Below are positions 1 to 8,033 of a stretch of DNA of 14,755 nt, piece after piece. Within the stretch, counting starts at the first letter, position 1. Each line of letters starts with the position of its first letter. The notes under the pieces were generated by a model. That model searched no databases. It was given only the letters and a program-made list of their open reading frames with translations, and was not told where the DNA came from. The position numbers and the translations under genes are program-made. The stretch comes from Actinomycetes bacterium (GTDB lineage Bacteria > Actinomycetota > Actinomycetes > Actinomycetales > Cellulomonadaceae): the NCBI GenBank assembly GCA_021793115.1, contig JAJYTJ010000091.1, positions 1-14,755 of the forward strand, given 5' to 3'.

Positions 1-1480
<1,480 letters not shown>

Positions 1481-1481
<1 letters not shown>

Positions 1482-2080
1482 TGGCCGCGCCGCACGACGA
1501 GGCCGCGAGCCGGCCGGTCGTCGAGCATGCCCAGATCCACCACGGCAAGGTGTTCGACGTCGTGGCCGACCGGGTCGACCTCGGCGGCCCGGCGCCGGTG
1601 GTGCGCGAGTACACCGCGCACCCCGGCGCCGTCGCCGTGATCGCGATGGACGACGAGGACCGCGTGCTGCTGCTGTCGCAGTACCGCCACCCCGTGCGAC
1701 GCGTGCTGTGGGAGCCGCCGGCGGGCCTGCTCGACGTTCCCGGCGAGCCGGAGGTCGACGCGGCGCGCCGTGAGCTGGCCGAGGAGGCCGACCTCGTCGC
1801 GGCCCGGTGGTGGCGCCTGACCTCGTTCTTCACGTCATCGGGCGGGTCCGACGAGCACATCACGGTGTTCCTGGCGCGCGACCTCACGCCGGTGCCGGAC
1901 GGCTCGCGGTTCGAGCGCCAGGACGAGGAGGCCGGCATGGTGCCGGTCTGGGTGCCGCTCGACGAGGCCGTGGCGGGCGTGCTCGACGGGTCGCTCGAGT
2001 GCCCGACGACGGTGGTCGGGGTGCTGGCCGCCGCCGCCGCGCGGGCACGGGCGTGGTCGACGCTGACGCGGGTCGACTGA
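1481..2080 (+). CDS. Nudix hydrolase, ADP-ribose pyrophosphatase type
   Basis: Predicted cytoplasmic, metal-dependent hydrolase of nucleoside diphosphate derivatives, most likely ADP-ribose (to AMP and ribose 5-phosphate). The 199-residue length suits the family. The Nudix box runs from about Gly82 to Leu105: GLLDVPGE, then RELAEEADL, with the metal-binding REL-x-EE core (Arg97, Glu98, Glu101, Glu102) intact. Two positions are unusual: Asp104 replaces the usual glycine at the end of the box, and TSSGGSDE (118-125) has Ser120 where ADP-ribose pyrophosphatases normally carry a diagnostic proline (SPG). The ATG overlaps the pyrG stop. I recall the same pyrG-Nudix pair in Mycobacterium (Rv1699-Rv1700), which supports the ADPRase label by context. 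Nudix membership is certain; the exact substrate is inferred. Confidence 0.93.
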
Positions 2081-2092
2081 GGCACTAGCCGG

Positions 2093-2140
2093 GTCCGATC
2101 GGACGCGCGCGAGACAGGAGGCCAGGAGGGCCACGGCCTC
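2093..2140. terminator. Palindrome and small hairpin between converging genes (weak terminator candidate)
   Basis: The 92-base gap between the Nudix stop and the methyltransferase 3' end holds a perfect 12-base palindrome GTCCGATCGGAC (2093-2104). It also holds a 6-bp stem, GAGGCC (2118-2123) with GGCCTC (2135-2140), closing an 11-base loop. The position between converging genes fits a bidirectional terminator, but there is no T tract and short GC-rich stems are expected by chance at this base composition. Confidence 0.25.
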
Positions 2141-2172
2141 GTCGTCGATCCCGGTGGCGTGGTGGCACGCGA

Positions 2173-3013
2173 TCAGAGGCCGCGGGTTGCCGCGTGGAGG
2201 AGTCCCGACACCCCGCCGGGGCGCAGGCCGTCCGTGCGGACCCACAGCTCGGGCGGCAGGGCGTCGCGCTGGTTCGTCGTGCGCCGTGGCGAACCCGGCG
2301 GCCAGGGCGAGGTCCGCGGCCTGCTCCGCGCCCAGCTTGGTGCGCCACGTCTCCCCGCCCTGCGCGACCGCCGACCCGACGGCGTCGTCGTAGCCACGCC
2401 GCTCGTCGTCGTCGGGCGGCAGCAGGTGGTCGGCGACGAGGTGCGCGCCCCCGGGCCAGCGGGCGACGGACGCCAGGAGGCCGGCGAGCTCGTCCCGCGT
2501 CAGGTACATCGTCAGGCCGAGGGCGGCGACCACGAGGGGCTCGCCGGTGTCGGCACCGGCCGCCCGGAGCGCCTGGTCGAGCGGCGTCACCGCGAGGTCG
2601 GCCGGCACGTACGTCACCGGGCCGGCCAGGCCGGCGCGGGACACGGCCTCGCGCTTGCGCTGCTGCACGTCGGGCAGGTCCACCTCGAGCACGGCGACGC
2701 CCCGGCTGCGGTAGGCGAAGGTGTCGAGCCCCGCGCCGACGAGGACGTACTGGCGCACGCCGGAAGCGGCGAGCAGGTCCTCCGCGAACCGGGCGCGGAC
2801 CGTGGACTCCACGCGCGCCGCGCGCAGCACCGGGTGCGACGGGTCGGCGCGGTGGTAGCCGATCGGCGCGTCACCGTCGGGGCCGAGGAGGCGTGCGGCG
2901 AGGGTGTCCGCGAGCAGGTGCGGTGCGTCGTCGACGACGAGGTGCGCGGCGCGCGCCGCGGCTGACAGGAGAGCGGTCAGGGGGAACGGGGGAGCGAGCG
3001 GCGAGGTGGTCAC
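2173..3013 (-). CDS. Class I SAM-dependent methyltransferase (LCM/TIGR00027 type), frameshifted near the 3' end
   Basis: Predicted O-methyltransferase of the leucine carboxyl methyltransferase superfamily; substrate unknown. From a GTG at 3013 the protein shows VRARFAEDLL (72-81), the SAM-binding motif VLVGAGLDTFAYR (90-102), the acidic EVDLP strand (110-114) and ALGLTMYL (164-171), all typical. After about residue 247 (AGFATAHDE) the frame decays into low-complexity sequence and runs to 1835, inside the opposite-strand Nudix gene, giving 392 residues. The +1 frame supplies a credible family C-terminus instead, with DALPPELWVRTDGL and a TGA at 2173. The span of 841 bases is 280 codons plus one base, and ~280 residues is normal for the family. 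I therefore read it as one gene with a single-base insertion (or two-base loss) near 2260-2290, either a genuine mutation or a sequencing error. No clear ribosome binding site is visible before the GTG. Confidence 0.75.
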
Positions 3014-3032
3014 CGCAGATGTCTACACCACC

Positions 3033-3077
3033 GAATTCCATTCATAGCACATTTGTCGCCATTAATCAATGGAATTC
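3033..3077. repeat. 10-bp inverted repeat flanking the methyltransferase promoter (possible operator)
   Basis: GAATTCCATT (3033-3042) and its exact reverse complement AATGGAATTC (3068-3077) are separated by 25 bases, with arm centres 35 bp apart. The arms overlap the outer edges of the predicted -10 and -35 hexamers, as expected for an operator bound by a dimeric or looping regulator; a hairpin is the alternative. A further GAATT/AATTC pair (3072-3076 and 3084-3088) sits beside it. The exact 10-bp AT-rich match is unlikely to be chance in this composition. No regulator gene lies next to it. Confidence 0.55.
3041..3069 (-). promoter_or_regulatory. Candidate sigma-70-type promoter for the methyltransferase gene
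   Basis: On the minus strand, TTGATT (complement of 3064-3069) is followed after exactly 17 bases by TATGAA (complement of 3041-3046). Each hexamer matches 4 of 6 consensus positions. Predicted transcription would begin near 3034, leaving a leader of about 20 bases before the GTG at 3013. The element lies in a markedly AT-rich island in otherwise very GC-rich DNA, which favours a real control region. No experimental support. Confidence 0.55.
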
Positions 3078-3123
3078 CACAACAATTCTTCGCTGACTTC
3101 CCGCGGGACCGCGCGACGCTGTG

Positions 3124-4191
3124 TCAGACCGGTGCCGTGCCCGTGGCCTCGAGCGCGTCCGGGGCGACGTCGGGCGCGGGCGCGAGACCGCGGGCCCGCA
3201 GCCGGCCGACGAACAGCGTCAGGGCGACGACGAGCGCGGCGGCCCCGAGCATGTGCAGGTCGACCAGCGCGATCGGCAGCCTGGTGGCGACCTGGACGTA
3301 TCCGATGGCCGCCTGGCCGAGCGTCACGCCGAGCACGCGGTAGCCGGCGCGCAGCACGGCGGCGTCCGGCGGGACGCCGGGCCCTTCGGTCGGCTCGCCC
3401 GTGCCCGGCCGCGGGGCCGGACCGGCGCGGCGTGCGCGCAGCTGCAGCTGGTAGATCGTCAGGGCCAGCGCGGCGACGAAGACCCACACGGACGCTGCGT
3501 GGATGCGGGCCATCGTCAGGGGGTCGATCGCGAAGCGGTACCCGACCTTGTCGTCGCCGGAGTGCGGTCCGGCCCCGGTCGTCACGACGCCGAGCACGAC
3601 GACCACCGCGCCCATGGCGCACAGCACGGTGGCGAGGGCGCGGGTGGTGGTCGTCACCAGCCACCGCGGGGCGGCGTCGCCCTCCTTGCTGCGCACCCAC
3701 AGCCACGCCGAGGCGGCGACGAGGGCCATCGAGATGAGCATGTGGCTGCCGACGAGTGCCGGCGGCAGCTCGTACCGCACGGCCATCCCGCCGATGACGG
3801 CCTGCACCAGCACGCCGGCGAGCGGCACCCACGCCAGGGCCCGGTAGCCCGCGGACCGGCTGCGGTCGAGGCCGGCCAGGAGCACGACCGCGACCGAGAC
3901 GACGATGAGCAGGCCGGTGATCGTCCGGTTCCCGAACTCGATGTAGGCGTGGTAGCTCGTGGCCGGGTGCGACGTCGGCGTGAAGTGACCCGGCGTGCAG
4001 CTGGGCCACGACGAGCAGCCGAGCCCCGACGCCGTGAGCCGCACCAGGCCGCCGGTCACGATGATGAGGATCTGGGCGACGAGGTTCGCCATCACGGCAC
4101 GGTCGCGCCAGACGGGGCGGAGCCGGTCGAGGAAGGAGCCGGACCGGTCGGGGACGGGGTGCGCGGGCACCGGTGCGCTGGTCACGGGCAC
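3124..4191 (-). CDS. ctaA: Heme A synthase (COX15/CtaA family)
   Basis: Integral membrane enzyme that oxidises the C8 methyl group of heme O to make heme A for aa3-type cytochrome c oxidase. The 355 residues contain about eight hydrophobic segments (roughly 35-52, 90-106, 118-137, 148-166, 185-203, 229-247, 283-300, 309-328), the COX15/CtaA topology. Conserved heme-region histidines are visible at His150 (GSHMLIS), His231 (ARIHAAS) and His313 (DLHMLGA). The first extracytoplasmic loop has the cysteine pair Cys59 and Cys65 (GCSSWPSC). The first-ligand motif, ExxH in Bacillus CtaA as I remember it, reads Glu85-Phe-Gly-Asn88 here, with His81 nearby. Starts are ambiguous: GTG at 4191 and GTG at 4185; no Shine-Dalgarno is clear. 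It is the last gene of the exporter-ctaA group, consistent with the actinobacterial arrangement. Confidence 0.93.
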   Translation of the reverse strand: MPVTSAPVPAHPVPDRSGSFLDRLRPVWRDRAVMANLVAQILIIVTGGLVRLTASGLGCSSWPSCTPGHFTPTSHPATSYHAYIEFGNRTITGLLIVVSVAVVLLAGLDRSRSAGYRALAWVPLAGVLVQAVIGGMAVRYELPPALVGSHMLISMALVAASAWLWVRSKEGDAAPRWLVTTTTRALATVLCAMGAVVVVLGVVTTGAGPHSGDDKVGYRFAIDPLTMARIHAASVWVFVAALALTIYQLQLRARRAGPAPRPGTGEPTEGPGVPPDAAVLRAGYRVLGVTLGQAAIGYVQVATRLPIALVDLHMLGAAALVVALTLFVGRLRARGLAPAPDVAPDALEATGTAPV

Positions 4192-4211
4192 CAGGGTAGG
4201 GCTACCTCAGT

Positions 4212-4234
4212 TCGACCTCGCCGTGTCGGGTCGA
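4212..4234 (-). repeat. Short hairpin upstream of ctaA
   Basis: TCGACC (4212-4217) pairs with GGTCGA (4229-4234) around an 11-base loop in the 120-base gap between the permease stop (4312) and the ctaA start (4191). It could be an attenuator, a processing site or nothing; there is no T tract. The rest of the gap contains no gene I can support. Confidence 0.2.
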
Positions 4235-4311
4235 GGGGCGGCCAGCGTGCGCCGGCCGTGGTCCCGCGACCGTGTCAGGGGCTGTCAGGCGCTCCCGGTC
4301 GCCTGCCGTGC

Positions 4312-5067
4312 CTACGACCAGCGGAACCAGCGCGCGGCCGCCGCCGCGAGGGCCGCCGCCCAGACGGCGAGCGCCGCGAGCGGCGCCGGCGCCCACGAGC
4401 CGTGCAGCAGCGCGCCGCGCAGCGCCTCGCCCAGCGCCCCGGAGGGGAGCCACGAGACCACGTGCGCCAGCCCGGCCGGCAGCACGCGCGCCGGCAGCAC
4501 CACGCCGCCGAAGGCGAGGACGACGAGGACGAGGTTGGCGAGCGCGATGACCGCCTCCGCGCGGACGCGGCCGGCGGCGAGCAGGGCAGCGGCGCCCCAC
4601 GCCGTGGTGCCGAGCGCCCAGGCGACCAGCGCGGGCAGGAGGCCAGCGGCGTGCGGTCGCCAGCCGAGCGCCAGCCCGGCGCCGCCGAGCACCACCACCT
4701 GCGCCACCTGGACCGTGAGCACGCCGACGAGCTTGCCCGCCAGCAGGCCAGCCGGGCCGAGGGGTGTCGTGGCCAGGAGGCGCAGCACGCCGTACCGACG
4801 GTCGAAGGCGGTGGCGATCGCGGGCGACGTGAAGGCCGAGCTCATGAGGGCGAACGCGAGGACCCCGGGCGTGACGACGTCGATCCGGGAGGCGTCGCCG
4901 GTGTCGAACGTCACCACCGTGGCCCGAGCGAGCCCGACGAGCAGGATGAGGGGCAGCAGCACGGTCACCATCACCTGCTCGCCGTTGCGCAGCACGGCAC
5001 GCGTCTCGAACCGTCCCTGGGCCGCGACGCGGCGGCGCGCGGGGGCAGCCCCGGCCGAGCCGCTCAT
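4312..5067 (-). CDS. ABC-2 type transporter permease
   Basis: Membrane half of a two-gene ABC exporter. The 251 residues start with a short basic cytoplasmic stretch (RRRVAAQGRFETRAVLRNGEQ) followed by about six hydrophobic segments (roughly 32-48, 68-86, 109-135, 139-160, 167-190, 222-245), the ABC-2/daunorubicin-exporter topology. The loop AFDRRYGVLRLLATTPLG (87-104) is the characteristic cytoplasmic coupling region of these permeases. The ATG at 5067 is preceded by a weak GGTGGGG. The partner ATPase lies upstream on the same strand with a 94-base gap, which is longer than usual for this pair. Substrate is unknown. The neighbouring ctaA suggests a link to respiratory or heme biogenesis by conserved order only, not by any residue in this protein. 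Confidence 0.9.
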   Translation of the reverse strand: MSGSAGAAPARRRVAAQGRFETRAVLRNGEQVMVTVLLPLILLVGLARATVVTFDTGDASRIDVVTPGVLAFALMSSAFTSPAIATAFDRRYGVLRLLATTPLGPAGLLAGKLVGVLTVQVAQVVVLGGAGLALGWRPHAAGLLPALVAWALGTTAWGAAALLAAGRVRAEAVIALANLVLVVLAFGGVVLPARVLPAGLAHVVSWLPSGALGEALRGALLHGSWAPAPLAALAVWAAALAAAAARWFRWS

Positions 5068-5161
5068 CGCGGCCCCACCGTCCTGGGCGCGGTGGGCCGG
5101 CCGGGTCGCGGCAGCGCGGGGCGCCGTGCGGGCGTGCCGCCGCCGAGCCGGGTGACGAGGG

Positions 5162-6085
5162 TCAACGCAGGGACCTCCCCGTGAGGTCGAGGAACACGTC
5201 CTCGAGGGTGCGGCGGCCGAGCTCGAGCCGCGTGAGCTGGATGCCCGCGGCCGCGAGATGGCGCGCCACGGCCGCGACGACCCCGGGGTCGACCGGGCCC
5301 GAGACCGAGCAGGCGGTGCGCCCGGCGGACTCCACGGTGAACGACGGGCCCAGCGCGGTGACGAGGGCTGCGGGGTCGAGCGGCTGGTCGGCCACCAGGC
5401 GGAGCGTCGTCGCGGCGCCGGACGCGACGAGCTCGGCCACGGTGCCCGACGCGATCGCGCGGCCGTGGTCGACGATGACGACCGTATCGGCCAGCGCCTC
5501 GGCCTCGGCCATGAGGTGCGTCGTCAGCACCACCGACACGCCGTCGGCGGCCAGCTCGCCCACGAGGTCCCACACCGCGTGCCGCGACTGCGGGTCGAGC
5601 CCGGCGGAGGGCTCGTCGAGGAAGACCAGGCGCGGCCGCCCGACGAGCGCCACCGCGAGGGCCAGCCGCTGGCGCTGGCCGCCGGACAGGCGCCGCACGG
5701 TGGTGCGTGCGAACGAGGCCAGGCCGAGCCGCTCGGTCAGCCCGCCGGTGTCGAGGGGATCCGCGTACATGCGCGCCACGTGCTCGAGCACGTCGCCCGC
5801 GCGCTGGGTGTTCGGCAGGCCGCCGTCCTGCAGCATGACCCCGACGCGCGGGCGCAGCGCGCGGGCGTCGCGCACGGGGTCGAGCCCCAGGACGCGGACG
5901 TCGCCGCCGTCGCGGCGCCGCAGCCCCTCGCAGATCTCGACGGTCGTCGTCTTGCCGGCGCCGTTGGGGCCGAGCACGGCCGTGACCCGGCCGGGGGCTG
6001 CGGTGAGGTCGAGCCCGTCCACGGCGACCGTCGCGCCGTAGCGCTTGACGAGGCCGCTCACCTCGAGGGCGGGGGAGTCCGGCAC
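5162..6085 (-). CDS. ABC transporter ATP-binding protein (DrrA-like exporter ATPase)
   Basis: Cytoplasmic ATPase subunit that would power the ABC-2 permease downstream. Starting at GTG 6085 the protein is 307 residues, normal for the family. Walker A is GPNGAGKTT (39-47), the signature LSGGQRQR (133-140), Walker B LVFLDEPSAGLDP (153-165) and the switch histidine His190 in TTHLMAEAEAL. After about residue 220 comes the extra C-terminal domain seen in DrrA-type ATPases, ending RTLEDVFLDLTG. The open frame extends far upstream (to 7105), but that part is low-complexity and antisense to the polymerase gene, so it is not included. A TANNNT element 7 bases before the GTG suggests a leaderless start. 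Transported substrate cannot be inferred. Confidence 0.93.
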   Translation of the reverse strand: MPDSPALEVSGLVKRYGATVAVDGLDLTAAPGRVTAVLGPNGAGKTTTVEICEGLRRRDGGDVRVLGLDPVRDARALRPRVGVMLQDGGLPNTQRAGDVLEHVARMYADPLDTGGLTERLGLASFARTTVRRLSGGQRQRLALAVALVGRPRLVFLDEPSAGLDPQSRHAVWDLVGELAADGVSVVLTTHLMAEAEALADTVVIVDHGRAIASGTVAELVASGAATTLRLVADQPLDPAALVTALGPSFTVESAGRTACSVSGPVDPGVVAAVARHLAAAGIQLTRLELGRRTLEDVFLDLTGRSLR

Positions 6086-6123
6086 GGCCCGGACTCTATC
6101 CCGCCCACCGGTGCCACCGTCCG
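6086..6123 (-). promoter_or_regulatory. Candidate leaderless promoter for the ABC exporter-ctaA genes
   Basis: On the minus strand TAGAGT (complement of 6093-6098) fits the actinobacterial TANNNT -10 consensus and is followed by exactly 7 bases (CCGGGCC) and the GTG at 6085, so transcription could begin at the start codon. This would explain the absence of a Shine-Dalgarno sequence. A poor -35 (CGGACG, complement of 6118-6123) lies 19 bases upstream. Confidence 0.35.
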
Positions 6124-6221
6124 CCCGCACCGCGTGACGGGGCCCGGTGCCGGCGGGTGGGTCCGTGCCTGACGAGCGTGCGGGCGGGGCGGGTGTCGGC
6201 GGGGTGCGGCAGGGTGGTGGC

Positions 6222-7928
6222 GTGCTGGTGCTGGTGTCGCGCGCGGTCGGCGGGGGAGCGGCGCCGGTGCGCGTGCGGCGCGTGGACGACGAGGCGCCGC
6301 ACGGTGTCGTCGGGCGCGAGGCCGCGCCGCGCTGGGTGTGGGCCGACACGTCCGCGTGGTATCCCCGGCTCCTCGTCGACGGCGTGCGCGTCGAGCGCTG
6401 CCTCGACCTGCGGTTGGCCCACCGGGTGCTGCGGCTCGCGCCGGTCGCGTCGGCCTCGCCCGTGGCCACCGGTCCGCGGGGCGTGTTCGACGGGCCGGCG
6501 CCCGCCGCGCCGGGCGCCGGCGAGGACGCCCTGTTCGCGGTGGACGACCGGGACGCGGCCCCGGACGAGGGGGCGTGCCGCGCCGAGGTCGCCGCGCTCG
6601 ACCAGGCGCTGTCGCCGGAACGGGCCCCGGCCGGGGCGCCGGACCCGGCGCCGGACCGGACGGCAGCCCTCGCACGGCTGCGCCTGCTGCTGGCCGCCGA
6701 GTCGGCGGGAGCGCTCGCCGCGACGGAGATGCGCCACGCGGGCGTCCCGTGGGACACCGCGGCGCACGACGACGTGCTGCGCGGCCTGCTCGGCCCCCGC
6801 CCGCGACCCGGGCAGCGGCCCGCTCGGCTGGAGGAGCTCGCCGCGGCGGTCCGGGCCGCGCTCGACGCGCCGACGCTCAACCCCGACTCGCTGCCCGACG
6901 TGCTGCGCGCGCTGCGCCGCGTCGGCCTGCCCGTGACGTCCACCCGGCAGTGGGAGCTCGAGCACCTCGACCACCCCGCGATCGCCCCGCTGCTGGAGTA
7001 CAAGAAGCTCTCCCGGCTGCACAGCGCCAACGGCTGGGCGTGGCTCGACGGCTGGGTCTCCGGTGGCCGGTTCCGGCCCGAGTACGTCGTCGGCGGCGTC
7101 GTCACCGGGCGCTGGGGCAGCAGCGGCGGTGGGGCGCTCCAGCTGCCGCGCCAGCTGCGGGGCGCCGTCCGTGCCGACCCGGGCTGGCGGCTCGTCGTCG
7201 CGGACGCGGCACAGCTCGAGCCGCGCGTGCTCGCCGGCCTCGCCCGCGACGAGCGGCTGGCCGCCGCCGGCCTTGGGCACGACCTCTACGGCGCGATGGT
7301 CGAGGCCGGCGTCGTCGCCGAGCGCGCGCTGGCCAAGGTCGGCATGCTCGGCGCGCTCTACGGCGGCACCACGGGGCCGAGCGCCGCGGTGCTGCCGCGG
7401 CTCGCGCGCGCCTACCCGGACGCGCTCGGGTTCGTCGAGGCGGCGGCGCGGGCGGGCGAGCGCGGCGAGGTGGTCGCCACGCTGCTGGGGCGCGGCTCAC
7501 CCCCGCCCGGCGAGGCGTGGCTGGCCTCCCAGGCGCGGGCCCTGTCCGACGAGGCGGGCGCGCGCGAGGAGTCGCGGGCCCGGACCGTGTCGCGCGGCTG
7601 GGGACGGTTCACGCGCAACTTCGTCGTGCAGGGCACCGCGGCGGAGTGGGCGCTCGCCTGGATCGCGCAGGTGCGACGGCGGCTGTGGGCGATGGGTGAG
7701 CCCGGTCCGGCGGGTCGCGCGCCGGAACCGTTCGCGCGGCGGCCCCACCTCGTGTACTTCCTGCACGACGAGCTCGTGGTGCACGCGCCGGTGGACCTCG
7801 CGCCCGCGGTGGCGGACGAGGTCCGGGCGGCGGCCGCGGCGGCCGGGCGCCTGCTCTTCGGCGACTTCCCGGTGGAGTTCCCGCTGACGGTCGGCGTCGC
7901 GGAGCGGTACGGGGACGCCAAGGCATGA
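6222..7928 (+). CDS. DNA polymerase I-like protein (family A polymerase domain with degenerate exonuclease domain)
   Basis: Resembles the actinobacterial proteins usually annotated as bifunctional 3'-5' exonuclease/DNA polymerase; true role unknown. Numbering from GTG 6222 (568 residues), the polymerase half is clear: TGRWGSS (E. coli Arg668 region); motif A D328-AAQLEPR (D328, Q331, E333, R335); motif B/O-helix with R368, K372 and Y380; QGTAAEWA; and motif C His515-Asp516-Glu517. The O-helix residue equivalent to E. coli Phe762 is Leu376. There is no 5' nuclease domain. The N-terminal ~200 residues hold only one exonuclease-like motif (CLDLRLAHRVL, like exo II); no clear DxE or YxxxD motif is seen. 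The start is uncertain: GTG at 6147 is in frame upstream, and no good ribosome binding site marks any candidate. Divergent from the ABC genes. Confidence 0.88.
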   Translation: MLVLVSRAVGGGAAPVRVRRVDDEAPHGVVGREAAPRWVWADTSAWYPRLLVDGVRVERCLDLRLAHRVLRLAPVASASPVATGPRGVFDGPAPAAPGAGEDALFAVDDRDAAPDEGACRAEVAALDQALSPERAPAGAPDPAPDRTAALARLRLLLAAESAGALAATEMRHAGVPWDTAAHDDVLRGLLGPRPRPGQRPARLEELAAAVRAALDAPTLNPDSLPDVLRALRRVGLPVTSTRQWELEHLDHPAIAPLLEYKKLSRLHSANGWAWLDGWVSGGRFRPEYVVGGVVTGRWGSSGGGALQLPRQLRGAVRADPGWRLVVADAAQLEPRVLAGLARDERLAAAGLGHDLYGAMVEAGVVAERALAKVGMLGALYGGTTGPSAAVLPRLARAYPDALGFVEAAARAGERGEVVATLLGRGSPPPGEAWLASQARALSDEAGAREESRARTVSRGWGRFTRNFVVQGTAAEWALAWIAQVRRRLWAMGEPGPAGRAPEPFARRPHLVYFLHDELVVHAPVDLAPAVADEVRAAAAAAGRLLFGDFPVEFPLTVGVAERYGDAKA

Positions 7929-7933
7929 CCGGG

Positions 7934-7969
7934 GCGGGGCGGCGTCCGGCCGACGAGGCGGCGCCCCGC
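7934..7969 (+). terminator. GC-rich hairpin after the polymerase gene
   Basis: GCGGGGCG (7934-7941) pairs perfectly with CGCCCCGC (7962-7969), and the 20-base loop can form an inner stem, CGTC (7943-7946) with GACG (7952-7955). It begins six bases after the polymerase stop (7928) and lies before the suf promoter. That position suits a terminator, although there is no T tract. Confidence 0.4.
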
Positions 7970-8009
7970 GCGACAGGGGTCGAGCCAGGGTGCGGTCGGG
8001 CGCGAAGGA

Positions 8010-8019
8010 AGGTAAGCCT
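8010..8019 (+). promoter_or_regulatory. Possible half-site of a DtxR/IdeR iron box
   Basis: AGGTAAGCCT (8010-8019) fits the left half and centre of the IdeR/DtxR consensus as I remember it (AGGTNAGSCT). The right half that should read ACCT is GGTT, so over the full 19 bases only about 9 positions match. Its place just upstream of the SufR operator would suit additional iron control of suf. Weak. Confidence 0.2.
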
Positions 8020-8033
8020 TGGTTGCCAGGATG

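Noticed and set aside
1835..2172. Uninterrupted extension of the methyltransferase frame to a 392-residue protein
   Set aside because: The extra sequence is low-complexity, does not resemble the family, and overlaps the Nudix coding region antisense; the +1 frame gives a proper family C-terminus and normal length.
3121..5184. 687-residue plus-strand open frame
   Set aside because: It is antisense to ctaA and the ABC permease, composed of Arg/Gly/His/Asp-rich sequence with no motif; long spurious frames are expected at this G+C content.
6147..6221. Earlier GTG start at 6147 for the polymerase-like protein
   Set aside because: The added 25 residues are Gly/Val/Arg-rich without motif and no ribosome binding site favours it; not excluded, but 6222 is preferred.
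6086..7105. N-terminal extension of the ABC ATPase to 647 residues
   Set aside because: The extension is Ser/Arg/Thr-rich low complexity, antisense to the polymerase gene; a normal ATPase begins at the GTG at 6085.
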